NCBI RefSeq assembly: GCF_900188325.1
Contig: NZ_FZPD01000005.1
Location: 186,001 to 250,000 of the forward strand
Source: Ekhidna lutea
Lineage (GTDB): Bacteria; Bacteroidota; Bacteroidia; Cytophagales; Cyclobacteriaceae
DNA length: 64,000 nucleotides
Reading direction: 5' to 3'
How positions within the stretch are numbered: the first letter of the stretch is position 1; every line of letters begins with the position of its first letter. Position numbers and translations under genes: made by a program. Shown in pieces: positions 1 through 7,886 of this stretch. The notes beneath the pieces were generated by a model. It saw nothing but the letters and a program-made list of their open reading frames with translations. It had not been told where the DNA came from and did not search any database.

Positions 1-707
1 TAATGATCATAGCGGCTGAATATTTAAGCAGCGCCAACAATGGGAGAGGAGTGATTCTGGGAGGAATCACCGGAGTGCCACCCACACGCGTAGTGATCAT
101 AGGTGCCGGCACAGTGGCTGAGTTTGCTGCCAGAGCAGCATTGGGTCACGGAGCTGAAGTTCGGGTCTTTGATAATCAGATTTACAAGATGCGAAGGCTG
201 AAGCATTCCCTTGGACAGGAAATCTATACGTCTACCTATGATGAGGCATTGCTGAAGAAAGAAGTTCAGGAAGCAGATGTGCTAATTGGGGCCGTACGCT
301 TTGAAAAAGGAAAAAGTAAGATGCTGGTGACCGAAGATATGGTGATGAGCATGAAACCCGGTTCGGTCATCATAGATGTAAGCATCGACCATGGCGGATG
401 CATCGAAACATCTGAACTAACGAATCATAAAAAGCCGGTCTTTGTGAAGCATGACGTGACACACTACTGCGTACCTAACATTGCTTCGCGGGTAGCTAGA
501 ACCGCATCACTCGCGATCTCGAACATCTTCACCCCGATCTTACTGGAAGCAGGAGACTGTGGAGGATTTGACGAGATGATCTACACCCATCGTTGGCTGC
601 AAAAAGGTGTGTACTCCTACAAAGGCACCTTGACTAACCTCGCCCTCGCCAAGCGCTTCAACCTGGCATTTAAGGATATCAGTTTATTTATGGCGGCTAG
701 GATATGA
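1..707 (+). CDS. ald: alanine dehydrogenase, C-terminal part (cut by window edge)
   Basis: This is the downstream 234 residues of an NAD-dependent alanine dehydrogenase, which interconverts L-alanine with pyruvate and ammonium in the cytoplasm. The Rossmann nucleotide-binding loop is visible as VVIIGAGTVAEFAA, followed by the acidic residue in VRVFDN that usually contacts the NAD ribose, and the conserved stretch IIDVSIDHGGCIETS typical of the AlaDH/PNT family. The sequence is in frame from the first bases, and the family is normally near 370 to 410 residues, so roughly the first 40 percent lies upstream of the window. The internal ATG at base 3 is not the real start. The stop at 705-707 is only 6 bases from the stop of a convergent small gene. 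Family assignment is secure; the exact substrate is inferred from the family. Confidence 0.9.
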   Translation, partial: MIIAAEYLSSANNGRGVILGGITGVPPTRVVIIGAGTVAEFAARAALGHGAEVRVFDNQIYKMRRLKHSLGQEIYTSTYDEALLKKEVQEADVLIGAVRFEKGKSKMLVTEDMVMSMKPGSVIIDVSIDHGGCIETSELTNHKKPVFVKHDVTHYCVPNIASRVARTASLAISNIFTPILLEAGDCGGFDEMIYTHRWLQKGVYSYKGTLTNLALAKRFNLAFKDISLFMAARI

Positions 708-713
708 ATAGAA

Positions 714-848
714 TTATTTACTCTTTTTTGGAGGAGGAGATGTAGGTGTTCTTGATGTAGGAACTTGTCCTTTAATAACTCCGCTTTCACTTCTTTTTAC
801 GGTACCACCTACATTGGATGGTTTTCCTGATGGTTTTTGTTTAGCCAT
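714..848 (-). CDS. small basic hypothetical protein, 44 aa
   Basis: This short reading frame begins MAKQKPSGKPSN and ends PTSPPPKKSK. It has no hydrophobic segment and is rich in Lys, Pro, Ser and Thr, so it is probably a flexible basic protein. Its ATG overlaps the TAA stop of the upstream 110-codon frame by 8 bases (841-848), the usual signature of translational coupling, which is the main reason to believe both frames are real. It ends 6 bases before the alanine dehydrogenase stop on the other strand. I do not recognise the family and give no function. The composition could also arise from chance reading of noncoding DNA. Confidence 0.45.
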   Translation of the reverse strand: MAKQKPSGKPSNVGGTVKRSESGVIKGQVPTSRTPTSPPPKKSK

Positions 849-1173
849 ATCTGTTATTAAAATATAATTTTTCTTCTCTATCAGTTTTTTCTAATAATTT
901 GGGTATTTGTCTAACGTGTACTTCGTTATCAAGTTCTTCAATTTTTTCTTTAATATCAGATCTGAGTGCGAAAAATGATTCTGATGCCTGATTTTCATTC
1001 ATGATTTTATTTTCAAAATCACTCCATAGTTTCTCTAATTGATTGAAGTATTTTAAATACAGATTTCTCAATGAGCTTATTTTTAACAACTCCTCATCTG
1101 ATTTGATTATTTGATTTTCGATTAGATTAATCAATTGTATTAAGGCTATTATTATACATGCTATTAAAGCCAC
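841..1173 (-). CDS. small membrane-anchored coiled-coil hypothetical protein, 110 aa
   Basis: The frame starts with a GTG at 1173 and runs straight into a hydrophobic N-terminal segment (residues about 2 to 18, ALIACIIIALIQLINL). A long, highly charged, probably helical or coiled-coil region with many Glu, Lys and Leu follows. No ATG or TTG exists upstream in frame before a stop, so GTG is the best available start, although the open frame continues upstream for about 20 codons. It probably forms a two-gene unit with the 44-residue frame that overlaps its stop. A perfect 10-base inverted repeat lies about 50 bases upstream and may be a control site. No family is recognised. Confidence 0.5.
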   Translation of the reverse strand: MALIACIIIALIQLINLIENQIIKSDEELLKISSLRNLYLKYFNQLEKLWSDFENKIMNENQASESFFALRSDIKEKIEELDNEVHVRQIPKLLEKTDREEKLYFNNRYG

Positions 1174-1220
1174 AGGCTCCCAAATTGACCAACCAAAAAC
1201 ACCACCTCCTGAAAAAATTA

Positions 1221-1257
1221 GTGTAAGAATTTTATATTTTTTTTAATATTCTTACAC
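1221..1257. promoter_or_regulatory. 10-base perfect inverted repeat upstream of small gene pair
   Basis: GTGTAAGAAT at 1221-1230 is mirrored exactly by ATTCTTACAC at 1248-1257, with a very AT-rich 17-base spacer. It lies upstream of the minus-strand small genes and could be an operator or a hairpin in their leader. Only the symmetry is seen; the function is inferred. Confidence 0.45.
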
Positions 1258-1423
1258 CTATTGATATAATTAGCTAGATATAGTTCTCCGTACTTGGCGT
1301 CAACCAATTCATACCAAATTTTATTTCTCAACTTTTATAGGTTTTCTTAAAGTTAAGAATTTTATCTCAACAGAGGTAGTTGTGATTGACCCTTATATTT
1401 TTAGATACTAAGCGAGACGGCCC

Positions 1424-1514
1424 TGTCATTTCGACGATAGGAGAAATCTTTACTTCTAGCCATTAGAGATTCCTCGTTCCCTGCCTTTGTCGGCAGGCAG
1501 GCTCGGAATGACAT
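1424..1514. repeat. imperfect hairpin repeat with nested CCTGCC palindrome
   Basis: The ends TGTCATTTCGACGA and the reverse complement of CTCGGAATGACA match imperfectly, as do the inner GAGAAATCT and AGATTCCTC, so the whole element can fold back on itself. A second palindrome, CCTGCC-TTTGTC-GGCAGG at 1480-1497, sits inside the right arm. Hairpin repeats with TGTCAT ends are common between genes in Bacteroidota. It is probably a non-autonomous dispersed element. Confidence 0.55.
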
Positions 1515-1537
1515 CCAGAACAAAGTATTGAGGTTAT

Positions 1538-1560
1538 TCCCCCTTTGAAGGGGGGGGTGA
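1538..1560. repeat. short C-tract/G-tract palindrome
   Basis: A run of C, then TTTGAA, then a run of G forms a strong palindrome. Sequences of this kind recur between genes in many Bacteroidota. It may also slow transcription running out of valS from the other side. Confidence 0.4.
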
Positions 1561-1587
1561 GAGGATGTGTGTTGGCGGGGGATGTCT

Positions 1588-1613
1588 ATCCTTCAACAGG
1601 CTCAGGATGACAA
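1588..1613. repeat. dispersed repeat arm, related to 5675-5742
   Basis: Read on the minus strand this is TTGTCATCCTGAGCCTGTTG followed by AAGGA. It differs at one base over its first 20 bases from the left arm of the element at 5675-5742. It abuts the valS stop codon and probably forms part of the valS transcript end. Confidence 0.6.
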
Positions 1614-1614
1614 G

Positions 1615-4281
1615 CTATAAAGAAGCCAAACTCTCCTCCAGCGTCTTCACTTTAGCCTCAGCATCGGCCAGTTTTTTTCGCTCCATGGCTACCACTTGCT
1701 CAGGGGCACCATTCACGAACCTCTCATTGGAGAGCTTTTTCTCCACAGACTTCATGAAGCCTTTCGTGTAGTTCAGCTCTTCCTCGATCTTCTTCTTTTC
1801 CGCTTCAATGTCGATACTCTCTGTTGCCGGAATGAAGAACTCATCCGATCCCACAACAAAGCTGAATGCATTGGCTGGCTTATCTCCTGATTTAATTTCG
1901 GAAATGTTTGCCAGCTTCTTCAACGATTCGTCAATGGAATCCACAACACTGCTATTAGTCGTCAACTCAAATGTCTCCTTAGGTGAGATACCCTTTGAAC
2001 TTCGGATGTTTCGCACAGCTGAGGTGATTTCAAAAAGTAAATCTGCTTCTTTCAAGATTGTGTCATCAAAGCTTGCTGCTTTAGGCCACTCTGCTACAAT
2101 GATCGCTTCACCATCTTTGCGCTCTTTCAATTCATGCCACAGCTCTTCAGTAATGAATGGCATAAATGGATGCAACAGCTTCAACACCTTTTCAAACAAC
2201 TCAGTAGTTGCTGCATGCGTCTCCGCATCGATCGGTTTGCCGTATTCCGGCTTGATCCATTCAAGGTACCAGCTACAGAAGTCGTTCCACACCAACTTGT
2301 AAGCTGTCATCAGCGCATCCGACATTCGAAACTTGGAGAAATGATCTTCAAGCTCAGTCAATGCCTTGTTAAGCTTACTTTCAAACCAGCTGATCGCTTG
2401 CGCATTGATCGCAGGCTGTTCTGTTTCGGTAATCTCCCAGCCTTTCACCAATCTGAAGGCATTCCAGATTTTATTGGAGAAGTTTCGTCCTTGCTCTACC
2501 AATTTCTCGTCAAATAACAAGTCGTTTCCTGCAGGAGAACTGAATAGCATTCCTGTTCGCACACCGTCTGCACCGAACTGCTTGATCAAATCAAGTGGGT
2601 CAGGCGAGTTGCCCAACGACTTGGACATTTTTCGTCGCTGTTTATCCCGAACAATCCCGGTCAGGTACACATTTTCAAATGGCTTTTCATCCAGGTATTC
2701 ATACCCGGCTATGACCATTCGTGCTACCCAGAAAAATAAGATTTCTGGTGCGGTTACTAATGTCTGAGTAGGGTAGAAGAAGCTCAGTTCTTCATTTTTG
2801 CTCTTGTCAATTTTCCCGGTTGCCGGATCAAAGCAGCTTTCATCAAATCCTCCAAAAGCGGCAATAGGCCACAGGTTGGAAGAAGCCCAGGTGTCCAGTA
2901 CATCCTCGTCCTGTTTCAGATCATCTGCTGTTAGGCTGTTGTTACCGGTCGTCTTGCGCGCCTCTTCTACTGCTTTTTCTATGTTCTCTGCTACTACAAA
3001 ATCACCTTCATCTTGACCGTAGTAGTAGGCCGGGATTCGCTGACCCCACCACAGCTGACGAGAGATACACCAGTCGCGCACATTCTCCATCCAGTGGTTG
3101 TAGGTGTTCTTGAACTTCGCTGGGAAAAGCTGAATTTCATCATCCATCACGGCTTTATGCGCTCGCTTGGAGATATCTTTCATTTTGATGAACCACTGTA
3201 GTGAAAGCTTCGGCTCCACAACCGAGTTGGTTCGTTCCGAGCGACCAATCTTGGTGATGAACTCTTCCTCATCAACCAGTATTTCAGCAGCTTTCAGATC
3301 TTTCACGATCATTTTACGCACCTTGAACCGATCTTCACCCACATACTTTTCAACCTCACATTTTTCATTGAGTGTTCCATCCAGATTGATGGTATCAATG
3401 GTATCCAGGTTGTGTCGCTGACCAATTTCATAATCATTGGGGTCATGCGCAGGCGTTACTTTCAGACAGCCCGTACCGAAATCAAGCTCTACATAATCAT
3501 CGCCGATGATTGGAATCTCTCGGTTGATGAATGGCACTAGGGCTTTCTTTCCAATCAAATGTTTGAATCGCTCATCGCTTGGATTAACGGCAATACCTGT
3601 ATCACCCAGAATCGTCTCCGGTCGCTGGGTAGCGATTGTTACAAACTCATCCGAATCCTTGATCTGATATTTTACATGATAAAGGATCGCTTTCTCTCCA
3701 TCCTCATTGTAGATCACCTCTTCATTGGAAATGGTAGTTTGTGCTTCAGTATCCCAGTTTACCATTCTTAGTCCACGGTAGATGTAGCCTTTGTTGAACA
3801 GGTCCACAAAGTGCTTAATCACTGCATCGTGATAGTTAGGATCCATGGTAAACGTAGTTCGATCCCAGTCACAGGAAGCTCCCAGTTTCTTAAGCTGATC
3901 CAGTATGATTCCCCCATATTTCTCTTTCCATTCCCAGGCGTGCTTCATGAATTCTTCCCTGGATAGATCTGATTTCTTGATTCCTTTTTCGCGCAGCATT
4001 CGTACTACTTTCGCTTCTGTGGCAATGGATGCATGGTCTGTACCGGGCACCCAGCAGGCCTCTTTGCCTTCCATTCTGGCTTTTCGAATCAATACATCCT
4101 GAATAGTGTTGTTGAGCATATGACCCATGTGTAGAACACCAGTGACGTTTGGAGGAGGGATGACGATGGTGTACGCTTCCTTGCCGGTTTTAGGAGTGGC
4201 ATGGAAAAAGTTTTGATCCATCCAGTACTTGTACCATTTGTCCTCTACTTTCGTCGGGTCGTATTGTGCGGAAATGCTCAT
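1615..4281 (-). CDS. valS: valyl-tRNA synthetase
   Basis: This 888-residue class I synthetase attaches valine to tRNA-Val in the cytoplasm and edits mischarged threonine. The ATP-binding HIGH-type motif is HMGH at residues 51-54 within PPPNVTGVLHMGHM. GTDHAS follows, the CP1 editing region lies in the middle, and the second signature KMSKS is at about residues 551-555. The C-terminal 70 residues are charged and alternate Leu and Lys as expected for the ValS coiled-coil arm. Length is normal. The ATG start is supported by the usual N-terminal sequence before PPPNVTG. A TAACTTTG box lies 34 bases upstream in the divergent region shared with fumarylacetoacetase. Confidence 0.97.
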   Translation of the reverse strand: MSISAQYDPTKVEDKWYKYWMDQNFFHATPKTGKEAYTIVIPPPNVTGVLHMGHMLNNTIQDVLIRKARMEGKEACWVPGTDHASIATEAKVVRMLREKGIKKSDLSREEFMKHAWEWKEKYGGIILDQLKKLGASCDWDRTTFTMDPNYHDAVIKHFVDLFNKGYIYRGLRMVNWDTEAQTTISNEEVIYNEDGEKAILYHVKYQIKDSDEFVTIATQRPETILGDTGIAVNPSDERFKHLIGKKALVPFINREIPIIGDDYVELDFGTGCLKVTPAHDPNDYEIGQRHNLDTIDTINLDGTLNEKCEVEKYVGEDRFKVRKMIVKDLKAAEILVDEEEFITKIGRSERTNSVVEPKLSLQWFIKMKDISKRAHKAVMDDEIQLFPAKFKNTYNHWMENVRDWCISRQLWWGQRIPAYYYGQDEGDFVVAENIEKAVEEARKTTGNNSLTADDLKQDEDVLDTWASSNLWPIAAFGGFDESCFDPATGKIDKSKNEELSFFYPTQTLVTAPEILFFWVARMVIAGYEYLDEKPFENVYLTGIVRDKQRRKMSKSLGNSPDPLDLIKQFGADGVRTGMLFSSPAGNDLLFDEKLVEQGRNFSNKIWNAFRLVKGWEITETEQPAINAQAISWFESKLNKALTELEDHFSKFRMSDALMTAYKLVWNDFCSWYLEWIKPEYGKPIDAETHAATTELFEKVLKLLHPFMPFITEELWHELKERKDGEAIIVAEWPKAASFDDTILKEADLLFEITSAVRNIRSSKGISPKETFELTTNSSVVDSIDESLKKLANISEIKSGDKPANAFSFVVGSDEFFIPATESIDIEAEKKKIEEELNYTKGFMKSVEKKLSNERFVNGAPEQVVAMERKKLADAEAKVKTLEESLASL

Positions 4282-4315
4282 GCGTGCTTTAAATCTCTTT
4301 TGAAAAATGAAGCCG

Positions 4316-4323
4316 CAAAGTTA
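4316..4323 (-). promoter_or_regulatory. candidate -7 box for valS (TAACTTTG)
   Basis: TAACTTTG on the minus strand matches the Bacteroidota TAnnTTTG element and lies 34 bases before the valS ATG. No TTG was found at the expected distance upstream, so only the -7 half is supported. Confidence 0.45.
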
Positions 4324-4348
4324 GTAGCAATTAGACTTCTTTGTGTCT

Positions 4349-4379
4349 TTGTCAGATGCAATTATGCCGTGCATATTTG
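4349..4379 (+). promoter_or_regulatory. promoter of fumarylacetoacetase gene
   Basis: TTG at 4349-4351 is followed after exactly 20 bases by CATATTTG at 4372-4379, one mismatch from TAnnTTTG. The spacing is right for the Bacteroidota housekeeping sigma factor. Transcription would start about 20 bases before the chosen ATG, which supports that start over the long upstream extension. Confidence 0.6.
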
Positions 4380-4404
4380 CAGTACCAGAATAAAAAAAGA
4401 AAAA

Positions 4405-5673
4405 ATGGAAATAGCGGCTAATAATCCAAGCTTAAAATCATGGGTAGAGGTACCAGAAAACTCTGACTTCCCGATTCAGAATTTGCCTTTTGGCATCTTT
4501 AAAGAAGGTGGGGCTCAGCGAGCCGGAGTAGCCATCGGCGATAAGGTGTTGGACCTTGCTGTACTCCAATCTCAGGGGTTGTTTGATGGTTTGGGACTTC
4601 CGGATGGAATATTTGATAAAGAAGTATTGAATGACTTTTTAAAGTTGGGAAAGGCGACCGGAAGAGTAGTTCGAAATCGCATTTCAGAATTGCTGCAGGA
4701 AGGAAACGACGAATTACAAAATCACTATGCATTAGGATCGATATTGCTGGATCAAAGCAAGGTGAAGATGTGTATGCCGGTGCAGATTGGCGATTACACT
4801 GATTTTTATTCCAGTGAACAGCACGCCTACAATGTAGGATGTATGTTTCGTGATCCGGATAATGCATTGATGCCAAACTGGAAACACATTCCAGTGGGCT
4901 ATCATGGAAGAGCATCTTCCATCATTGAATCCGGTGTACCAATTCATCGACCAAAAGGCCAACAAAAACCTAGTGATGACGAGCCTCCTGTATTTGGACC
5001 ATGTAAGCTGATGGATTTTGAATTGGAGACTGCCTTCATTACTTGTGGAGGTAATGATCTGGGAGATTCGATCACAACAGCAGAAGCGGAGGATTACATT
5101 TTTGGAATGGTGCTATTCAATGATTGGTCTGCACGAGACATTCAAAAGTGGGAGTATGTGCCTTTAGGTCCATTCTTAGCTAAGAATTTTGCGTCATGCA
5201 TTTCACCCTGGATCGTGACGCTGGATGCCTTGGAGCCATTCCGAATTGCCGGACCAAAACAAGAGCCTGAAGTGTTGCCGTACCTGAAATATGAAGGGAA
5301 CAAGCATTTTGACATTGATTTAGAGGTAGCCATCCAGCCGGAAGGTAGCGAAGAGAAGGTAGTTGGGAATTCCAATTTCAAATACATGTACTGGAACATG
5401 GCGCAGCAGCTGGCGCATCATACCGTGAATGGTTGCAACATCAAGACCGGTGACATGTACGGTAGCGGAACCATTTCGGGACCGGATTCCAGTCAGTTTG
5501 GCTCTATGCTGGAGATTTCCTGGAAAGGCACCAAGCCGGTGAAAATGCCTGATGGCAGTGAGCGTAAGTTCATTCAGGATGGTGACACAGTGATCATGCG
5601 AGGACATGCTAAACAAAACGGCGTTCGTATTGGTTTCGGTGAGGTAGCAACGAAGGTGTTGCCAGCGAAATGA
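4405..5673 (+). CDS. fahA: fumarylacetoacetase
   Basis: This 422-residue enzyme hydrolyses fumarylacetoacetate to fumarate and acetoacetate, the last step of tyrosine and homogentisate breakdown. The N-terminal domain begins SWVEVPENSDFPIQNLPFGIF. The catalytic part shows DYTDFYSSEQHAYNVG, with the conserved active-site His and metal-binding Asp, then VGYHGRASSI, and near the end GSGTISGPDSSQFGSMLEI. The frame is open for 68 codons upstream, but that stretch runs through the divergent promoter region and is rich in unlikely residues, so the ATG at 4405 is chosen. Length fits the family. The following flavin reductase and the pterin genes 5 kb away fit an aromatic amino acid theme. Confidence 0.95.
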   Translation: MEIAANNPSLKSWVEVPENSDFPIQNLPFGIFKEGGAQRAGVAIGDKVLDLAVLQSQGLFDGLGLPDGIFDKEVLNDFLKLGKATGRVVRNRISELLQEGNDELQNHYALGSILLDQSKVKMCMPVQIGDYTDFYSSEQHAYNVGCMFRDPDNALMPNWKHIPVGYHGRASSIIESGVPIHRPKGQQKPSDDEPPVFGPCKLMDFELETAFITCGGNDLGDSITTAEAEDYIFGMVLFNDWSARDIQKWEYVPLGPFLAKNFASCISPWIVTLDALEPFRIAGPKQEPEVLPYLKYEGNKHFDIDLEVAIQPEGSEEKVVGNSNFKYMYWNMAQQLAHHTVNGCNIKTGDMYGSGTISGPDSSQFGSMLEISWKGTKPVKMPDGSERKFIQDGDTVIMRGHAKQNGVRIGFGEVATKVLPAK

Positions 5674-5674
5674 G

Positions 5675-5742
5675 ATTGTCATCCTGAGCCTGTCGAAAGG
5701 AGACATTTGAATGATAGGTTTCGAGAGCCTCAACCTGACAAC
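5675..5742. repeat. hairpin repeat between fahA and flavin reductase gene
   Basis: The arm at about 5675-5700 (TTGTCATCCTGAGCCTGTCG then AAAGG) pairs imperfectly with the arm at about 5717-5742. The sequence begins 2 bases after the fahA stop. The left arm recurs at 1588-1613. It probably acts as a stable transcript end or processing hairpin as well as being a dispersed element. Confidence 0.65.
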
Positions 5743-5759
5743 TAAATGATAATATTTTT

Positions 5760-6644
5760 ATGACAATCGACCCAAAAGAAATACCAGTTCCTCAACTCCA
5801 TGGACACCTGCTCGGCGCTGTAGCCCCCAGGCCAATTGCTTTTGCAAGTACCGTAGATAAGGATGGAAATGTAAATCTGAGTCCGTTTAGCTTCTTCAAT
5901 GTCTTTAGTGCGAATCCTCCAATCATGATCTTTTCACCGGCACGGAGAGGAAGAGACAACACTACAAAGCATACACTAGAAAATGTGAAAGAGCATGCTG
6001 AAGTTGTAGTGAATGTAGTGTCTTACGACATGGTCCAGCAGATGTCGTTAAGCAGCACGGAATATGAAAAGGGTGTCAATGAGTTTGTAAAAGCTGGTTT
6101 TACAGAAGTAAAGTCAGAACGAGTGAAACCACCGAGAGTGAAGGAAGCTCCTGTATCCTTTGAATGTAAAGTGATTGAGGTGAAGTCGCTTGGTGAGCAG
6201 GGTGGCGCAGGTCAGTTGGTGATCTGCGAAGTTCAATTAATGCACATTGCAGATCGGGTATTGGGTGAGGATGGTAAGATCGATCCGAACAAAATTGATT
6301 TGGTCTCAAGAATGGGTGGTAATTGGTATGCCAGAGCGAGCGGAGATGCTATATTTGAAGTAACCAAACCTTTGACAACTATGGGAATAGGTGTTGACCA
6401 AATACCAGATCAGATACGAACAAGCACTGTACTCACGGGCAACCATCTGGGCATGCTCGGAAACGTGGAAGCATTGCCAACTGAAGAAGAGGTAAATGAT
6501 TTTGCAAATGAACCTGAAGTGAGATCCATCCTCGACTCATTCGATGATGAGGAAAATATTCAATTGGAGCTTCATAAGCTTGCAGCTGATCTGCTAAACG
6601 AAGGCGAAGTGGATACTGCCTGGAAAGTGTTGATGATGGGCTAA
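5760..6644 (+). CDS. flavin reductase-like FMN-binding split-barrel protein
   Basis: This 294-residue cytoplasmic protein belongs to the flavin reductase-like/flavoredoxin family. It starts with the typical PRPIAFASTVDKDGNVNLSPFSFFN, followed by NPPIMIFSP, the segment that usually surrounds FMN. The last 90 residues, after the barrel, are acidic and helical and are common in Bacteroidota members. The natural oxidant or partner is unknown. Homologues are often next to aromatic catabolism genes, and here it directly follows fumarylacetoacetase, separated by a hairpin repeat, so a link to tyrosine breakdown is inferred. The ATG at 5760 follows an AT-rich leader without an evident Shine-Dalgarno sequence. 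Confidence 0.85.
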   Translation: MTIDPKEIPVPQLHGHLLGAVAPRPIAFASTVDKDGNVNLSPFSFFNVFSANPPIMIFSPARRGRDNTTKHTLENVKEHAEVVVNVVSYDMVQQMSLSSTEYEKGVNEFVKAGFTEVKSERVKPPRVKEAPVSFECKVIEVKSLGEQGGAGQLVICEVQLMHIADRVLGEDGKIDPNKIDLVSRMGGNWYARASGDAIFEVTKPLTTMGIGVDQIPDQIRTSTVLTGNHLGMLGNVEALPTEEEVNDFANEPEVRSILDSFDDEENIQLELHKLAADLLNEGEVDTAWKVLMMG

Positions 6645-6693
6645 ATAGTCAACAGTCCATCGGTCGACTGTCGACTCAAAACTGTTGACTATT
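6644..6693. repeat. 13-base perfect inverted repeat just before a methyltransferase start
   Basis: AATAGTCAACAGT at 6644-6656 is mirrored by ACTGTTGACTATT at 6681-6693, with GTCGACTGTCGACT in the loop. The right arm ends 3 bases before the next ATG. A related GTCGACTG repeat lies at 9221-9252. In mRNA the hairpin would crowd the start site. Confidence 0.6.
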
Positions 6694-6696
6694 ATT

Positions 6697-7434
6697 ATGA
6701 AAGATAATTTCTCCATCCAATCTGCTGACTATGCAAAGTTTCGCCCGGTCTATCCTCAGGAGTTAATTGACTATCTCATTTCGCTTTGTGAAAATCATAA
6801 GGCATGCTGGGACTGTGGAACAGGGAATGGGCAGTTGGCGGTAAAGTTGGCGGAGACATTTCAGAAAGTTTACGCCACTGATATCAGCGATAAGCAACTA
6901 TCTAATGCTATTCAAAAAACAAACATTGAATACTCAAAACAACCAGCCGAGCAAACCAACTTTCCGAATCAGCATTTTGACTTGATTACTGTCGCTCAGG
7001 CAGCTCACTGGTTCGATCATGAGCGGTTTAATCAGGAGGTAAACCGTATACTTAAACCAAAAGGAGTGATTGCATTAATTGGGTACGGATTGGTCCAGGT
7101 TGAAGGACGAGTAGGTGAGGTCATCAAAGAGTTTTACTGGAATGTCACCAAACCATATTGGGATCCGGAGCGTGATCACATTGAGGTAGCTTATCAAAGC
7201 ATTCCATTTCCCTTTGATGAAATCAAAGATGCTCCTCAGTTTGAAATGAAGAAGGAAATGATGCTAGTGGAGCTGGTTGGCTACATAAGTACCTGGTCAG
7301 CTGTACAGCATTATAAGAAAGACAAAGGCCATTCACCCATTGATCGACTTCACCATAATCTGATGACGGTTTGGAACGGTGAAAAGCTGATCGTTAGCTT
7401 TCCTTTATTTATGCGAATAGGGAGGTTAGACTAA
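6697..7434 (+). CDS. class I SAM-dependent methyltransferase
   Basis: The 245-residue protein has the class I methyltransferase fold. Motif I reads CWDCGTGNGQLAVKLAE near residue 36, the acidic end of strand 2 is in VYATDISDKQL, and AEQTNFPNQHFDLITVAQAAHWFDH covers motifs II and III. This pattern, especially AQAAHWFD, is typical of the methyltransferase type 11 group related to yeast Tmt1-like small-molecule methyltransferases. The substrate cannot be told. A TTG 12 bases upstream would also fit, but the ATG lies just outside the inverted repeat and is preferred. It is tail to tail with the toxin gene, 8 bases apart. Confidence 0.85.
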   Translation: MKDNFSIQSADYAKFRPVYPQELIDYLISLCENHKACWDCGTGNGQLAVKLAETFQKVYATDISDKQLSNAIQKTNIEYSKQPAEQTNFPNQHFDLITVAQAAHWFDHERFNQEVNRILKPKGVIALIGYGLVQVEGRVGEVIKEFYWNVTKPYWDPERDHIEVAYQSIPFPFDEIKDAPQFEMKKEMMLVELVGYISTWSAVQHYKKDKGHSPIDRLHHNLMTVWNGEKLIVSFPLFMRIGRLD

Positions 7435-7442
7435 TTCTGAAA

Positions 7443-7886
7443 TTAACTCTTCATCAACCTTCTATCATAAACGAACCAATCCTGGTTTACAATTTCCATT
7501 TTCAAGTCAGGGTGATTAGGGTTAATAAGAAAATTACTTTCTAGTGGATTGATTGCTGAGGGCACCTTCAAAATAGCAGAAAATTGATTTTTGATCCACT
7601 GATCGCCTATTTTGCTCGTTGTATTTTCATCGGATTTCCAATTTTCCGGTAGTGAGGTTCTCAAGTCTTCAACCTGATTTTCATCTACATTCAATGCCAG
7701 AAGAAGGTATTTAAAAGAATCCGCACCGGTAATGTGAACGAGGTGTTCCAAAATACTTAATGAGCTGGTTTGAGCGGTATAAAGCATGAAGTTTCCAATG
7801 GAATTCCATCTGCCTCCAAAAAGTGCAGCTCCCATTCCACTAAGATCATCGGCATATTTTGGTAGTGTAAGTCTGTATACTATCAA
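7443..7886 (-). CDS. RES-domain toxin
   Basis: This 147-residue RES-family protein is the toxin half of an Xre/RES pair. RES toxins attack NAD+ or ADP-ribosylate a target. The family's Arg, Ser and Glu are visible in order: Arg in IVYRLT (residue 5), then GGRWNSIG, then the Ser and Glu in TSSLSILEHLVH. The C-terminal part ends with the usual SNFLINPNHPD segment. The start is a TTG at 7886 inside the antitoxin stop (TTGA overlap of 4 bases), so translation is coupled to and probably limited by antitoxin translation. No frameshift or missing key residue is seen, so the toxin should be active. Confidence 0.9.
   Translation of the reverse strand: MIVYRLTLPKYADDLSGMGAALFGGRWNSIGNFMLYTAQTSSLSILEHLVHITGADSFKYLLLALNVDENQVEDLRTSLPENWKSDENTTSKIGDQWIKNQFSAILKVPSAINPLESNFLINPNHPDLKMEIVNQDWFVYDRRLMKS

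Larger units (their letters stand above)
1174..1614. other. gene-free gap filled with repeats
   Basis: No convincing coding frame was seen in these 441 bases. The part near the small gene pair is AT-rich and carries an inverted repeat. The part near valS is more GC-rich and is a patchwork of three unrelated dispersed repeats (about 1424-1514, 1538-1560 and 1588-1613), suggesting repeated insertion into a permissive gap. Confidence 0.7.

Noticed and set aside
4201-4404. Long N-terminal extension of fumarylacetoacetase
   Set aside because: It crosses the valS start and the divergent promoter region; the canonical promoter at 4349-4379 starts transcription after it.
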